From contig CAMOYA010000011.1 in NCBI GenBank assembly GCA_946629635.1, positions 1-38,288 on the forward strand: a stretch of DNA of 38,288 nucleotides, given 5' to 3'. Position 1 is the stretch's first letter; every line of letters starts with the position of its first letter. The position numbers were made by a program, and so were the translations under genes. Below are positions 7,989 to 15,196 of the stretch, piece after piece. Source of the stretch: an uncultured Clostridia bacterium. Its GTDB lineage: Bacteria > Bacillota > Clostridia > Christensenellales > Aristaeellaceae. The notes beneath the pieces are model-generated. The model saw only the letters and a program-made list of their open reading frames with translations, was not told where the DNA came from and made no database searches.

Positions 7989-9146
7989 ATGGAAGCCATA
8001 CTTTATGCCGAGATCTATCTGATCTGCATTTTTGTCGTCAGCGTGCTTTTGTACTGGATTTCCCGGCGGGATGACCTTTCCCTGGCGGAGCGGTGGATCA
8101 AAAGGGTGTATATCTGTTTCATCTGCAATTTCGGCTTCAACCTGCTGTTCACGGTTTTCAACCGGATCTGGGTGATCGACCACCTGGCCAATCCCCTTTC
8201 CTATCTGTTCAAGTCGCTGTATCTGTTCAGTCTGGTGCTCGGAGTGCTCTGCTGGGTCGGTTATGCGGAAGCCTATATGTACAGCGGGCTCCTGTCCCAA
8301 AAATGGGCCCGGCAGGTCATGGGCGCCACGGGCGTCGTCCTGGGGGCATTGATCATCGCGAACCTTTTTGTCCCGCTGATCTTTTCCTTCGGCGGTAACT
8401 ATGAATACAGGCGTCATATCATGTTTCCGATCATGCTGGGTGCGCTCGCAGCGCTGTCCGGCTGCGCCAGCTGGCGCCTGCTGACCGCCCGGACCCATGA
8501 GGCCGATCCGACCCGGAAGGCCAATTATGCGCTTTTGTCCACCTTTCCCATCTGTCTGCTCCTGGCGCTCGCGCTGACTCAGCTGGGCGAGTCCTTTCCG
8601 GTCATCTGCGTGTGCATCATGCTGGAGCTTTTGAGCGTTTTCGCGGGCAACAGCCTCAGCCAGATCTCCACCGATCAGCTCACCCGGGTCAATAACCGGC
8701 AGAACCTGGACCGGTTTGTCAATTACAAGCTTATGGATCACGAAGGACAGATCTGGTTCATGATGCTGGATGTGGACCGGTTCAAGCCCATCAACGATAC
8801 CTTCGGTCACCTGGAGGGTGACATGGCACTGAAAAAGATCTCACGCGTGCTGAAAGCCGCGTGCCAGTCCATTCCCTCCCGTCCCTTCATCGCGCGGTAC
8901 GGCGGGGATGAATTCGCTATTCTGGTTGAAGGCACCGAGCAGGACTGTCAGATGGTTCAGCGGCAGATCAGCGAGCAGCTGGAAGCGGAAAACACGCCGG
9001 ACCGGCCGTACCGGCTCGAGGTCAGCATCGGCGTCGCCAAATATCTCAGCGGCATGACCTATCTGCAGCTCGTCGCCGAAGCGGATTCCGCCCTGTACCG
9101 GATCAAGGCGCAGAAAAAAGCCGCCCGGGCGGCTTCTGCCGGCTGA
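7989..9146 (+). CDS. Seven-helix membrane diguanylate cyclase (GGDEF)
   Basis: The protein has 385 residues from ATG 7989. Seven hydrophobic segments fill residues 1-220, beginning directly at the N-terminus (MEAILYAEIYLICIFVV). A GGDEF domain occupies about 225-380, with the active-site signature RYGGDEF near residue 303 and the upstream metal/substrate motif DVDRFKPINDTFGH. The family makes cyclic di-GMP from two GTP. The RxxD inhibitory site usually found five residues before the signature is absent (SRPFIA instead), so product feedback may be lacking. The start at 7989 is chosen because GGGGGAAAG lies 7-15 nt upstream. An in-frame ATG at 7962 would add nine residues, but its AGGTGA is directly adjacent to the codon. 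The helical region is probably a sensor for an unknown signal. Its 3' end carries the terminator of the convergent nnrDE gene. Confidence 0.87.
   Translation: MEAILYAEIYLICIFVVSVLLYWISRRDDLSLAERWIKRVYICFICNFGFNLLFTVFNRIWVIDHLANPLSYLFKSLYLFSLVLGVLCWVGYAEAYMYSGLLSQKWARQVMGATGVVLGALIIANLFVPLIFSFGGNYEYRRHIMFPIMLGALAALSGCASWRLLTARTHEADPTRKANYALLSTFPICLLLALALTQLGESFPVICVCIMLELLSVFAGNSLSQISTDQLTRVNNRQNLDRFVNYKLMDHEGQIWFMMLDVDRFKPINDTFGHLEGDMALKKISRVLKAACQSIPSRPFIARYGGDEFAILVEGTEQDCQMVQRQISEQLEAENTPDRPYRLEVSIGVAKYLSGMTYLQLVAEADSALYRIKAQKKAARAASAG
9114..9133 (-). terminator. Terminator of nnrDE, embedded in the 3' end of the GGDEF gene
   Basis: On the minus strand the 14-nt palindrome GCCGCCCGGGCGGC (9133-9120) is followed by TTTTTT (9119-9114). 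It lies 63 nt past the nnrDE stop and inside the last codons of the convergent GGDEF gene. Confidence 0.65.
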
Positions 9147-9195
9147 CGCTTCATCTCCGGCATTTTCCCCGGGCAGTTGCTTTCAGGGTTCCCCA

Positions 9196-10695
9196 TCATT
9201 TGCGGGCATCCTGCAACGCCCGGATGGCCTGCGGAAGGGATCGCACCGTATCCCCCGCCACCATGCTGACCTCCCCAACCGTCTCCGCGGCAATTTCTCC
9301 GGCCCTTCCGTTGATCCATGCCGCAGCCGCAGCCGCATCGCACAGCCGGTCCGGATTCGCCGCGCAAACGGCGGCGATGATTCCGCTGAGCACATCGCCG
9401 CTCCCGGCCGTGGCCATTCCCGGCGTTCCCCGGTCGCAGATCCATGTCTTTTTCCCGTCGGTCACGATGGTTCCGGGGCCTTTGAGCAGCAGCACCACCC
9501 CGTTCTCCCGGGCGAAGCTTTCCGCCAGGGAGAGCGGGTTTTTCTGTATCTCCGCGGCCCCCAGCCCGGTCAGCCGGGAGAATTCCCCGATGTGCGGCGT
9601 CAGGATGATGTGCCCCGCGGCTTTGTGCAAAAGCTCCGTTCCGGCCGAGGCCAGGGCGTTCAGCCCGTCCGCGTCCAGAATCAGAACGCCGTCGTATTCC
9701 CGGAGCAGGAAGCGGACCGCTTTCTCCGTCTCCCCGGACATCCCGGCGCCCATGCCGAAGGCCGCCGCCCGCGTTCCCCGGACAGCTTCCCGAAGCTCCT
9801 CCTCCCGGAAGCTCATCCCGCCTTCCGTCTCCGACAGAGGGAAGAGCGTAGCTTCCAGAATCTCCGGCATCATTTTTTCGCACAGGCTTTGCGGCGCGCA
9901 GAGCCGCACTACCCCGGCGCCCGCTCGCATGGCCGCATTCGCCATCGCTGCCAGCCGGATCGCCCCCGAATACCGGAAGGATCCGCCGATCAGCGCCAGA
10001 TAGCCGTAGGTGCCCTTATGGCTGTAATGCTTCCGCGGCGGAAAAAGCTTTGACGCATCCGCCGCATCCATGTGATACACGCCGTGCCCCAGGGGCGGAA
10101 TCCCGATATCGCAGCACGTCTTATCCTTCATATAATCCTTCGCCATGCCCAGAAAGTGCCCGGGCTTCCAGCTGCCGACGGAAACGGTCAGATCGCTCAT
10201 CACCGCCGTCTCGGCCAGGCCGCTGTCCCCGCTCAGCCCGCTGTTGATATCCGCGCTGATCACATACGCGCCGCTTTCGTTGATCAGGCGGATCATCCTT
10301 GCCGCCTCTCCTTCCGGACGGCCGTGAAACCCGGTGCCGAAGATGCAGTCCGCTATGCTTCCATATCCCCGCAGGGTGTCTGCATCCTGCCACAGCCGGA
10401 TCGGTATACCCTGCTGCCGACACACCTTCAGCCAGTATCCGCCGTCCTCCGTCGCCCGGTCATCCTGCAGCAGGATTTCGCAGCGGATCCCCGCTTCCTT
10501 CAGAAGCGAGGCCAGCACGAATCCGTCCCCGGCGTTGTTTCCCGTTCCGCAGACGACCGCAACGGGAGGCATCCACTTCCCCGCCCGGCAGATTCCTTCT
10601 CCTGCGCGGCGCATCAGCTCCCGCCCCGGCGTTCCCGCCGCGATCGCCTGCGCATCGCTCTTCCGCATTTCCGAAACCGTCAGAATCTCCGTCAT
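9196..10695 (-). CDS. nnr: Bifunctional NAD(P)H-hydrate repair enzyme (epimerase/ADP-dependent dehydratase)
   Basis: The 499-residue protein fuses both NAD(P)HX repair activities. The N-terminal half (about 1-210) is the epimerase (YjeF N-terminal type), with CGTGNNAGDGF near residue 50 and a later DINSGLSGDSG segment. The C-terminal half (about 220-495) is the ribokinase-like dehydratase, with LILDADGLNAL, LTPHIGEFSRL and the signature GTPGMATAGSGDVLSG. The enzyme reconverts damaged hydrated NADH and NADPH to the normal cofactors in the cytoplasm. Length matches the fused bacterial form. The ATG at 10695 has purine-rich AAGGAAGAAGG upstream. It is monocistronic, with a good promoter at 10725-10753 that diverges from the GntR gene. 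Confidence 0.93.
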   Translation of the reverse strand: MTEILTVSEMRKSDAQAIAAGTPGRELMRRAGEGICRAGKWMPPVAVVCGTGNNAGDGFVLASLLKEAGIRCEILLQDDRATEDGGYWLKVCRQQGIPIRLWQDADTLRGYGSIADCIFGTGFHGRPEGEAARMIRLINESGAYVISADINSGLSGDSGLAETAVMSDLTVSVGSWKPGHFLGMAKDYMKDKTCCDIGIPPLGHGVYHMDAADASKLFPPRKHYSHKGTYGYLALIGGSFRYSGAIRLAAMANAAMRAGAGVVRLCAPQSLCEKMMPEILEATLFPLSETEGGMSFREEELREAVRGTRAAAFGMGAGMSGETEKAVRFLLREYDGVLILDADGLNALASAGTELLHKAAGHIILTPHIGEFSRLTGLGAAEIQKNPLSLAESFARENGVVLLLKGPGTIVTDGKKTWICDRGTPGMATAGSGDVLSGIIAAVCAANPDRLCDAAAAAAWINGRAGEIAAETVGEVSMVAGDTVRSLPQAIRALQDARK

Positions 10696-10724
10696 TCCGA
10701 AGCCCGCCTTCTTCCTTTTTTGCC

Positions 10725-10753
10725 ATTTTACGCCTTTTTGAAAGCCCGTTCAA
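10725..10753 (-). promoter_or_regulatory. nnr promoter
   Basis: Minus strand TTGAAC (10753-10748), 17-nt spacer, TAAAAT (10730-10725), about 30 nt before the ATG. Confidence 0.65.
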
Positions 10754-10805
10754 CCGGTAAAAATCTCTCCTCGCCCACTTTCACTTCTCCCTGAAAAAGA
10801 GGATA

Positions 10806-10834
10806 TTGACACAATTGTTTTTTTATTGTATTGT
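10806..10834 (+). promoter_or_regulatory. Promoter of the GntR-family regulator gene
   Basis: Consensus TTGACA (10806-10811), 17-nt spacer, TATTGT (10829-10834). The palindrome ACAATTGT (10811-10818) directly follows the -35 and could be a repressor site; autoregulation is speculative. Confidence 0.7.
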
Positions 10835-10880
10835 ATCCGAAGTTCAAAGAAAGAACATTCTCTGAAGGGGGAATCCAGAA

Positions 10881-11588
10881 ATGAGTCTGACATTTGAGCC
10901 CATGACGGAAAGCCGCCCGATCCGTGAGATCGCTTATGACGTATTGAAAAAAGCAATCATCACCGGGGAGATTTCCGCCGGTGAGCGCATCGTTGAAACC
11001 GAGTATGCCGATCGGCTGCACATCTCCCGCACCCCGCTGCGTGAAGCTCTCCGCAAGCTGGAGCGGGACGGGCTCGTTGAATATGTCATGCGTCGGGGCG
11101 TCATCGTGCACGCCTTCACCACGGAGGACGTCGATCAGATCTATACCATCCGGAACGCGCTGGAGATGCTGACGCTGCCGGATATCATCGAAAACGCCAC
11201 TGCGGAGGACATCGCGAACCTGCGGGAGCTGCTCGCACAGATGGACCGGATGATGGAAAAGGACGATGTGGAGTCTCTCAGTCCGCTCGCCCGCCAGTTC
11301 CATACCGCACTGACTTCCATTTCCGGCAAGAACCGGATCCTGCGGGTCATCGAGGGGCAGGATGAATATATCCGCCGCTTCTCCGCCATGGCCATCAAGC
11401 AGGAAAACCGCCGTTCCTCCGCCCATGAGGAGCATCACCGCCTGGTCGACCTGGTGGAGCAGAAGGATCTGAAGGGCTTTGAGGCCCTGATGAAGCACCA
11501 TATTGAGCGCAGCAAGGAGTGCTGCCTCGCCGCCCTGGCCGCGCGGAAGCAGAACCGGGATCTGTCCGGCACCCATACCGCCGGCTAA
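10881..11588 (+). CDS. GntR-family transcriptional regulator, FadR/FCD subgroup
   Basis: The 235-residue protein has an N-terminal GntR winged helix (about 12-80) with the typical IITGEISAGERIVE and RTPLREALRKLERDGL segments. The C-terminal all-helical FCD ligand domain (about 90-225) keeps metal-binding-type histidines (RQFHTAL, EEHHRLVD, KHHIERS). FCD regulators usually sense organic acids or fatty acids and control adjacent catabolic genes. No such genes are adjacent: nnr is divergent upstream, and secG downstream has its own promoter. GAAGGGGGAA precedes the ATG at 10881. The target and effector are unknown. Confidence 0.9.
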   Translation: MSLTFEPMTESRPIREIAYDVLKKAIITGEISAGERIVETEYADRLHISRTPLREALRKLERDGLVEYVMRRGVIVHAFTTEDVDQIYTIRNALEMLTLPDIIENATAEDIANLRELLAQMDRMMEKDDVESLSPLARQFHTALTSISGKNRILRVIEGQDEYIRRFSAMAIKQENRRSSAHEEHHRLVDLVEQKDLKGFEALMKHHIERSKECCLAALAARKQNRDLSGTHTAG

Positions 11589-11597
11589 AAAATTTCC

Positions 11598-11626
11598 TTG
11601 CTTTTTGGCGGGCTGTATGGTATATT
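11598..11626 (+). promoter_or_regulatory. secG promoter
   Basis: TTGCTT (11598-11603), 17-nt spacer, TATATT (11621-11626) extended by an upstream TGG. The secG start is 34 nt downstream. Confidence 0.65.
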
Positions 11627-11660
11627 CTTTAGGCTGATTTGTTAAGGGAGGTTTTTTCTG

Positions 11661-11888
11661 ATGGTTACTGTTGTGTCTATCGTGCTGATTCTCGCAGCGC
11701 TTTTTATGATCGTTACCGTGCTTCTGCAGTCCTCGGATGATTCCGGGATCGGCGCCCTCTCCGGCCAGAGCTCTGACAGTTATTTCAGCAAGTCCAAGTC
11801 CAAAACGCTGGAAGCCAAGCTCGCGCTCGGGACCAAGATTGCCGCCACCGTGTTCATCGCGCTGTCCCTGCTGATGCTGGTCATCTGA
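11661..11888 (+). CDS. secG: Preprotein translocase subunit SecG
   Basis: This 75-residue protein has two hydrophobic helices (about 2-23 and 55-74). The loop between them holds the conserved LLQSSDDSGIGALSG segment seen in SecG of Gram-positive bacteria. SecG is the small auxiliary subunit of the SecYEG channel in the cytoplasmic membrane. AAGGGAGG lies upstream of the ATG. In many Firmicutes secG is followed by rnr and smpB; here a strong terminator follows instead, so it is transcribed alone. Confidence 0.93.
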   Translation: MVTVVSIVLILAALFMIVTVLLQSSDDSGIGALSGQSSDSYFSKSKSKTLEAKLALGTKIAATVFIALSLLMLVI

Positions 11889-11902
11889 TTCCTGACGTTT
11901 TT

Positions 11903-11938
11903 AACCCCCGCTTCGTCTGAAGCGGGGGTTATTTTTTT
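11903..11938 (+). terminator. secG terminator
   Basis: A perfect 12-bp stem (AACCCCCGCTTC 11903-11914 with GAAGCGGGGGTT 11919-11930), 4-nt loop GTCT, then ATTTTTTT. Confidence 0.95.
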
Positions 11939-11942
11939 CCTC

Positions 11943-12028
11943 CCGAAGGGATCTGGGAGCCATCGGATGATGATCCGTCCAAATCGGTAGATTGGGTTAA
12001 CGGATCACATACAGAGTAAAGCCCCCGG
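11943..12028 (+). repeat. Modular palindromic element R1
   Basis: R1 starts with CCGAAGGG (11943-11950). A CTGGGAGC arm (11953-11960) can pair with GCCCCCGG (12021-12028), with one mismatch and one wobble. Inside is a long hairpin: GATCCGT (11972-11978) with ACGGATC (12000-12006), and CCAAATC with GATTGGG stacked within. It lies between the secG terminator and the stop codon of the next, minus-strand gene. It shares order and sequence with R2, R3, R4 and R6. Confidence 0.75.
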
Positions 12029-12271
12029 TTATTCTTCAATCCCGTTGATCTTGAACCTCAGCCGCTGCGGCGGAATGCCCTTCTTTTCTCCCAGCGCATA
12101 CATTTCCTGCATCAGCCGGGCCTTGGCCACCCGCTCCGTTACCTCTTCCGATGAAACGCTGACCTCCAGATCCGGATAGTCCGGATGCAGACAGATCAGC
12201 ATATAAAGCGGCGGATCCGCATCCCGGTTCACATGCCACCGAATCCGGATCAAATCCTCTTCCTTGACCAT
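12029..12271 (-). CDS. Small uncharacterised protein (80 aa)
   Basis: I do not recognise this family. The 80-residue product is charged and has no signal peptide or transmembrane helix. A tryptophan-containing strand-like N-terminus (LIRIRWHVN), a middle LEVSVSSEEV segment and a helical C-terminal half (ERVAKARLMQEMYALGEKKG) suggest a small folded cytoplasmic domain. The ATG at 12271 has only a modest AAGG upstream. It lies downstream of alaX on the same strand and may belong to the fumC-alaX transcript. Elements R1 and R5 flank it, both in the opposite reading direction. It is likely real because its residue composition is balanced and it fills the space between neighbours. Confidence 0.6.
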   Translation of the reverse strand: MVKEEDLIRIRWHVNRDADPPLYMLICLHPDYPDLEVSVSSEEVTERVAKARLMQEMYALGEKKGIPPQRLRFKINGIEE

Positions 12272-12336
12272 TTTGCCTTATGTCCTTTCATAAAACCCGA
12301 ACTGCGCCATACAATGATCGATCAGATTGATGCATG

Positions 12337-12402
12337 GCGAAGGGGCGCGGGGCACATGCCACAGTGCGGCCTGTGTTGAGAAGCGATCGCAAAGCCCCCC
12401 AC
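12337..12402 (+). repeat. Modular palindromic element R5 (form without the long hairpin)
   Basis: R5 has CGAAGGGG (12339-12346), then GCCACAGTGCGGCC (12359-12372), then GCGATCGC (12384-12391) running into AAAGCCCCC (12392-12400). R3 shares the GCCACAGTGCGGCC module, and R4 shares GCGATCG followed by AAAGCCCCC. The long GATCYGT hairpin is absent. It ends just before the alaX stop codon. Similarity is more fragmentary than for R1-R4. Confidence 0.55.
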
Positions 12403-12404
12403 AT

Positions 12405-13598
12405 CTATCCCCTGTACTCATGCATCAGTATCTTCCGCGCCACCCCGACGCACTCCGGAATCCCGGCGCCGCTGGCCATGTCCGGCCTTCCGCCGCCCCG
12501 CCCAACGCGTTTGATCAGCCCGTTCATATCAATCCGCACATCCGCCGACCGGGCAAAGGTGAGCCGCTCCCCGGTCGCCAGCAACAGCAGTTTCCCTTTC
12601 CCGGCGATATAATCGGACACGGCGGCCGCGGTCGCTTTCGCGTCCGTCTCCTCCATCGTCAGCGCAGCCAGGGTGATGCCCGGCAGATCCTCCGCGGTCT
12701 CCGCCGCCTGGATTTTCCGCAGGATATCCGCCGTCTCGAACACCCTCGCCTTCCGTTCCGCCTCCGCCAGGCGGCCCTTCAGATCGCTCGCCGCGCGGCT
12801 CAGCTTTTCCACCGGGCAGCTCAGCGCTGCCCCGGCCTTATCCGCGCTGCGCATATACGTCTGGAACAGGCGAACCGCTCTTCCGCCGCAGACGAAGGTG
12901 ATCCGTGCCTTTCCCTTTGCGGGAATCACGCTGGTAATCTTGACCAGACCAATTCTTCCCGTCGAGGCGGGATGCGTCCCGCCGCAGGCAACCATTTCAA
13001 AATCCCCCATCGCGACCACGCGGATATGCTCCGAGACCGTCGGCTTTTTCCGCAGCGGCAGGGTCTCCAGCTCCTCCGCCGTTGGAAACCAGCAGCGGAT
13101 CGGCGCATCCGCCCGGATCCGGGCGTTCACCGTATCCTCCAGCAGGCGGATTTCCTCCTCGGTCAGGTGCGTCCTCCCCTCCGGCAGATCCGCGTCGATC
13201 GATGAGTCCTCTGCTCCCAGATGCAGCCCGATGGTCACGCCGCCCAGCTTTTCCCACAGTGCGCCGGCGATCATGTGCTCCCCGCCGTGCTGTTCCATGT
13301 GATCGGTCCGCCGCTCTCCGTCGATCTCGCCGTTCACGTGCGCTCCGGCAGGGATCATCCGGTCCGTCGTATGCCAGACTTCCCCTTCCCGGTCCACTTC
13401 CACGTCCGTCACGCAGGCTTCCCCGCCCTCGAAGCGCAGGCATCCCGTGTCGAAGGGCTGTCCGCCCGAGGTCGGATAGAAAGCGCTCCGGTTCAGGGCA
13501 ATCTCCCATGTTCCGGCCTTCCTGCCTTCCCGGGCCGCGGTCACCTCCGCCTCGAATTTCCAGAGATAAGCATCATCATAATAAAGCCTTTCCGTCAT
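12405..13598 (-). CDS. Alanyl-tRNA editing protein, AlaX-L type with DHHA1 domain
   Basis: The 397-residue protein resembles the editing half of alanyl-tRNA synthetase without the aminoacylation domain. The N-terminal barrel (about 1-95) has NRSAFYPTSGGQPFDTG. The zinc site follows as HMEQHGGEH (HxxxH) and CGGTHPASTG (CxxxH), as in AlaRS and ThrRS editing domains. Residues 250-300 form a coiled segment, and the C-terminal DHHA1 domain ends with GRGGGRPDMASGAG. The family hydrolyses mischarged Ser-tRNA-Ala or Gly-tRNA-Ala in trans. The ATG at 13598 has AAGGAG 13 nt upstream. It lies 68 nt downstream of fumC on the same strand and may be co-transcribed. Confidence 0.9.
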   Translation of the reverse strand: MTERLYYDDAYLWKFEAEVTAAREGRKAGTWEIALNRSAFYPTSGGQPFDTGCLRFEGGEACVTDVEVDREGEVWHTTDRMIPAGAHVNGEIDGERRTDHMEQHGGEHMIAGALWEKLGGVTIGLHLGAEDSSIDADLPEGRTHLTEEEIRLLEDTVNARIRADAPIRCWFPTAEELETLPLRKKPTVSEHIRVVAMGDFEMVACGGTHPASTGRIGLVKITSVIPAKGKARITFVCGGRAVRLFQTYMRSADKAGAALSCPVEKLSRAASDLKGRLAEAERKARVFETADILRKIQAAETAEDLPGITLAALTMEETDAKATAAAVSDYIAGKGKLLLLATGERLTFARSADVRIDMNGLIKRVGRGGGRPDMASGAGIPECVGVARKILMHEYRG

Positions 13599-13666
13599 CC
13601 GCTGTCTTCATCTCCTTATTTCACCACAGCCGTGCGCAATTCCCTGGCTTTCATGCGTGAAAAACC

Positions 13667-15049
13667 TTATGCCATCCTTTCCGGATGAAAATTCAGGTCG
13701 AACTCCTCCGCCGTCAGGAATCCCAGCGCCACACACGCTTCCTTCAGTCCGGTTCCTTCCCGGAAAGCCTTCTGTGCCGTCTTCGCCGCCTTTTCATACC
13801 CGATCACCGGATTCAGCGCCGTAACCAGCATCAGGGACCGACGAAGGTTTTCATCCATCTTCTCCCGGTTTGCCCGGATGCCGGAGGCACAGCGGTCGTT
13901 GAACGCCTGGATGCTCTCAGCCAGCAGCCGCGCGCTCTGCAGGAAGTTGTAGGCACATACCGGCATGAATACATTCAGCTCGAAATTGCCCTGGCTGGCG
14001 GCAATGCCGACGGTCACATCGTTGCCCATCACCTGCGCCGCGACCATGGTCACCTGCTCGCACTGGGTCGGGTTCACCTTCCCCGGCATGATGGAGGATC
14101 CCGGTTCATTCTCCGGAATCGTGATCTCCCCCAGGCCCAGCCGCGGCCCGCTGGCCAGCCATCGGACGTCGTTGGCGATCTTCATCATGTCCGCCGCCAG
14201 CGCCTTGAGCGCGCCATGAGCGAAAACGATCTCATCCTTCGATGTCAGGGCGTGAAACTTGTTCTCCGCCGTGCAGAATGGCATGCCGACCGCCTCGGCG
14301 ATCTTCTGCGCCGAGAGCGTGTCAAACCCTTCCGGCGCGTTCAGTCCGGTCCCCACGGCCGTCCCGCCCAGGGCCAGCGCCAGCAGCGGCCCGACCGAGC
14401 GGCGGATCATCTCCCTGTCCTGCTCCAGGCTCGCCCGCCATCCGGAGATCTCCTGGGAAAAGCGGATCGGCGTCGCATCCTGCAGGTGGGTGCGGCCGCA
14501 CTTGAGAATTCCCTCGTTCTCGGCCTCAAGCCGCCGGAAGGTGGCGATCAGCCCCTCCAGGGCCGGAATCACCCGTTTCTCCAGCGCTTCCGCCGCAGCG
14601 ATGTGCATCGCCGTCGGGAATGTATCATTGGAGGACTGGCTCATGTTGACATCGTCGTTCGGGTGCAGGAGCTTCCGCCCCGCGATCTCGTTTCCCCGCC
14701 CGGCGATCACTTCGTTCATGTTCATGTTGCTCTGGGTACCTGAACCGGTCTGCCATACGACCAGGGGAAAATGCGCATCCAGCTTTCCCGCCAGCACCTC
14801 ATCCGCCGCGGCACAGATCGCCGAACATTTTTCTTCCGTCATCTTATCCGGCTTCAGCTCCCGGTTCGCCCGGGCCGCGGAGGCCTTCAGCACGGCGAAG
14901 GCACGGATGATTTCTTCGGGCATCGTTTCCTTTCCGACGCCGATCGGAAAATTGTTCCGGCTCCGTTCCGTCTGGGCGCCCCAGTACCGGTCGGCCCGCA
15001 CCTGCACCTCACCCATGGAATCATGTTCAGTTCTGTATGCATCCGCCAT
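13667..15049 (-). CDS. fumC: Class II fumarate hydratase FumC
   Basis: From ATG 15049 the protein has 460 residues, the usual length. Family motifs are present in order: SGTQSNMNMNEV, SSNDTFPTAMH, GRTHLQDATP with the catalytic histidine, and the mobile-loop signature GSSIMPGKVNPT carrying the catalytic serine. It converts fumarate and L-malate reversibly without an iron-sulfur cluster, in the cytoplasm. The 15049 start is preferred because GGAGGAGGG lies 7 nt upstream; an in-frame TTG at 15079 would add ten residues and has no better site. It is first in a minus-strand group with alaX and the small unknown gene. Close relatives such as aspartase share the fold, but the loop and TNxN regions favour fumarase. 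Confidence 0.93.
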   Translation of the reverse strand: MADAYRTEHDSMGEVQVRADRYWGAQTERSRNNFPIGVGKETMPEEIIRAFAVLKASAARANRELKPDKMTEEKCSAICAAADEVLAGKLDAHFPLVVWQTGSGTQSNMNMNEVIAGRGNEIAGRKLLHPNDDVNMSQSSNDTFPTAMHIAAAEALEKRVIPALEGLIATFRRLEAENEGILKCGRTHLQDATPIRFSQEISGWRASLEQDREMIRRSVGPLLALALGGTAVGTGLNAPEGFDTLSAQKIAEAVGMPFCTAENKFHALTSKDEIVFAHGALKALAADMMKIANDVRWLASGPRLGLGEITIPENEPGSSIMPGKVNPTQCEQVTMVAAQVMGNDVTVGIAASQGNFELNVFMPVCAYNFLQSARLLAESIQAFNDRCASGIRANREKMDENLRRSLMLVTALNPVIGYEKAAKTAQKAFREGTGLKEACVALGFLTAEEFDLNFHPERMA

Positions 15050-15079
15050 TGCGATCCCTCCTCCGCGATTTCCTTCCAA

Positions 15080-15108
15080 AACATATCATTTTTCCTCCCC
15101 GGTTTCAA
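15080..15108 (-). promoter_or_regulatory. fumC promoter
   Basis: Minus strand TTGAAA (15108-15103), 17-nt spacer, TATGTT (15085-15080) extended by TGA. Confidence 0.55.
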
Positions 15109-15118
15109 TACCGCCGCA

Positions 15119-15148
15119 TTGACGAAAAGTCATCTTCTTTCATATAAT
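15119..15148 (+). promoter_or_regulatory. cca promoter
   Basis: TTGACG (15119-15124), 18-nt spacer, perfect TATAAT (15143-15148). It diverges from the fumC promoter with about 10 nt between them. Confidence 0.7.
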
Positions 15149-15196
15149 TGATGCACTGATCATATTCAGTATTTCAAAAACCCGGAGGCCTCGCCC

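Noticed and set aside
10811..10818. ACAATTGT palindrome as a proven GntR operator
   Set aside because: It does not fit the FadR-type operator pattern and is only 8 nt long; kept only as a remark on the promoter.
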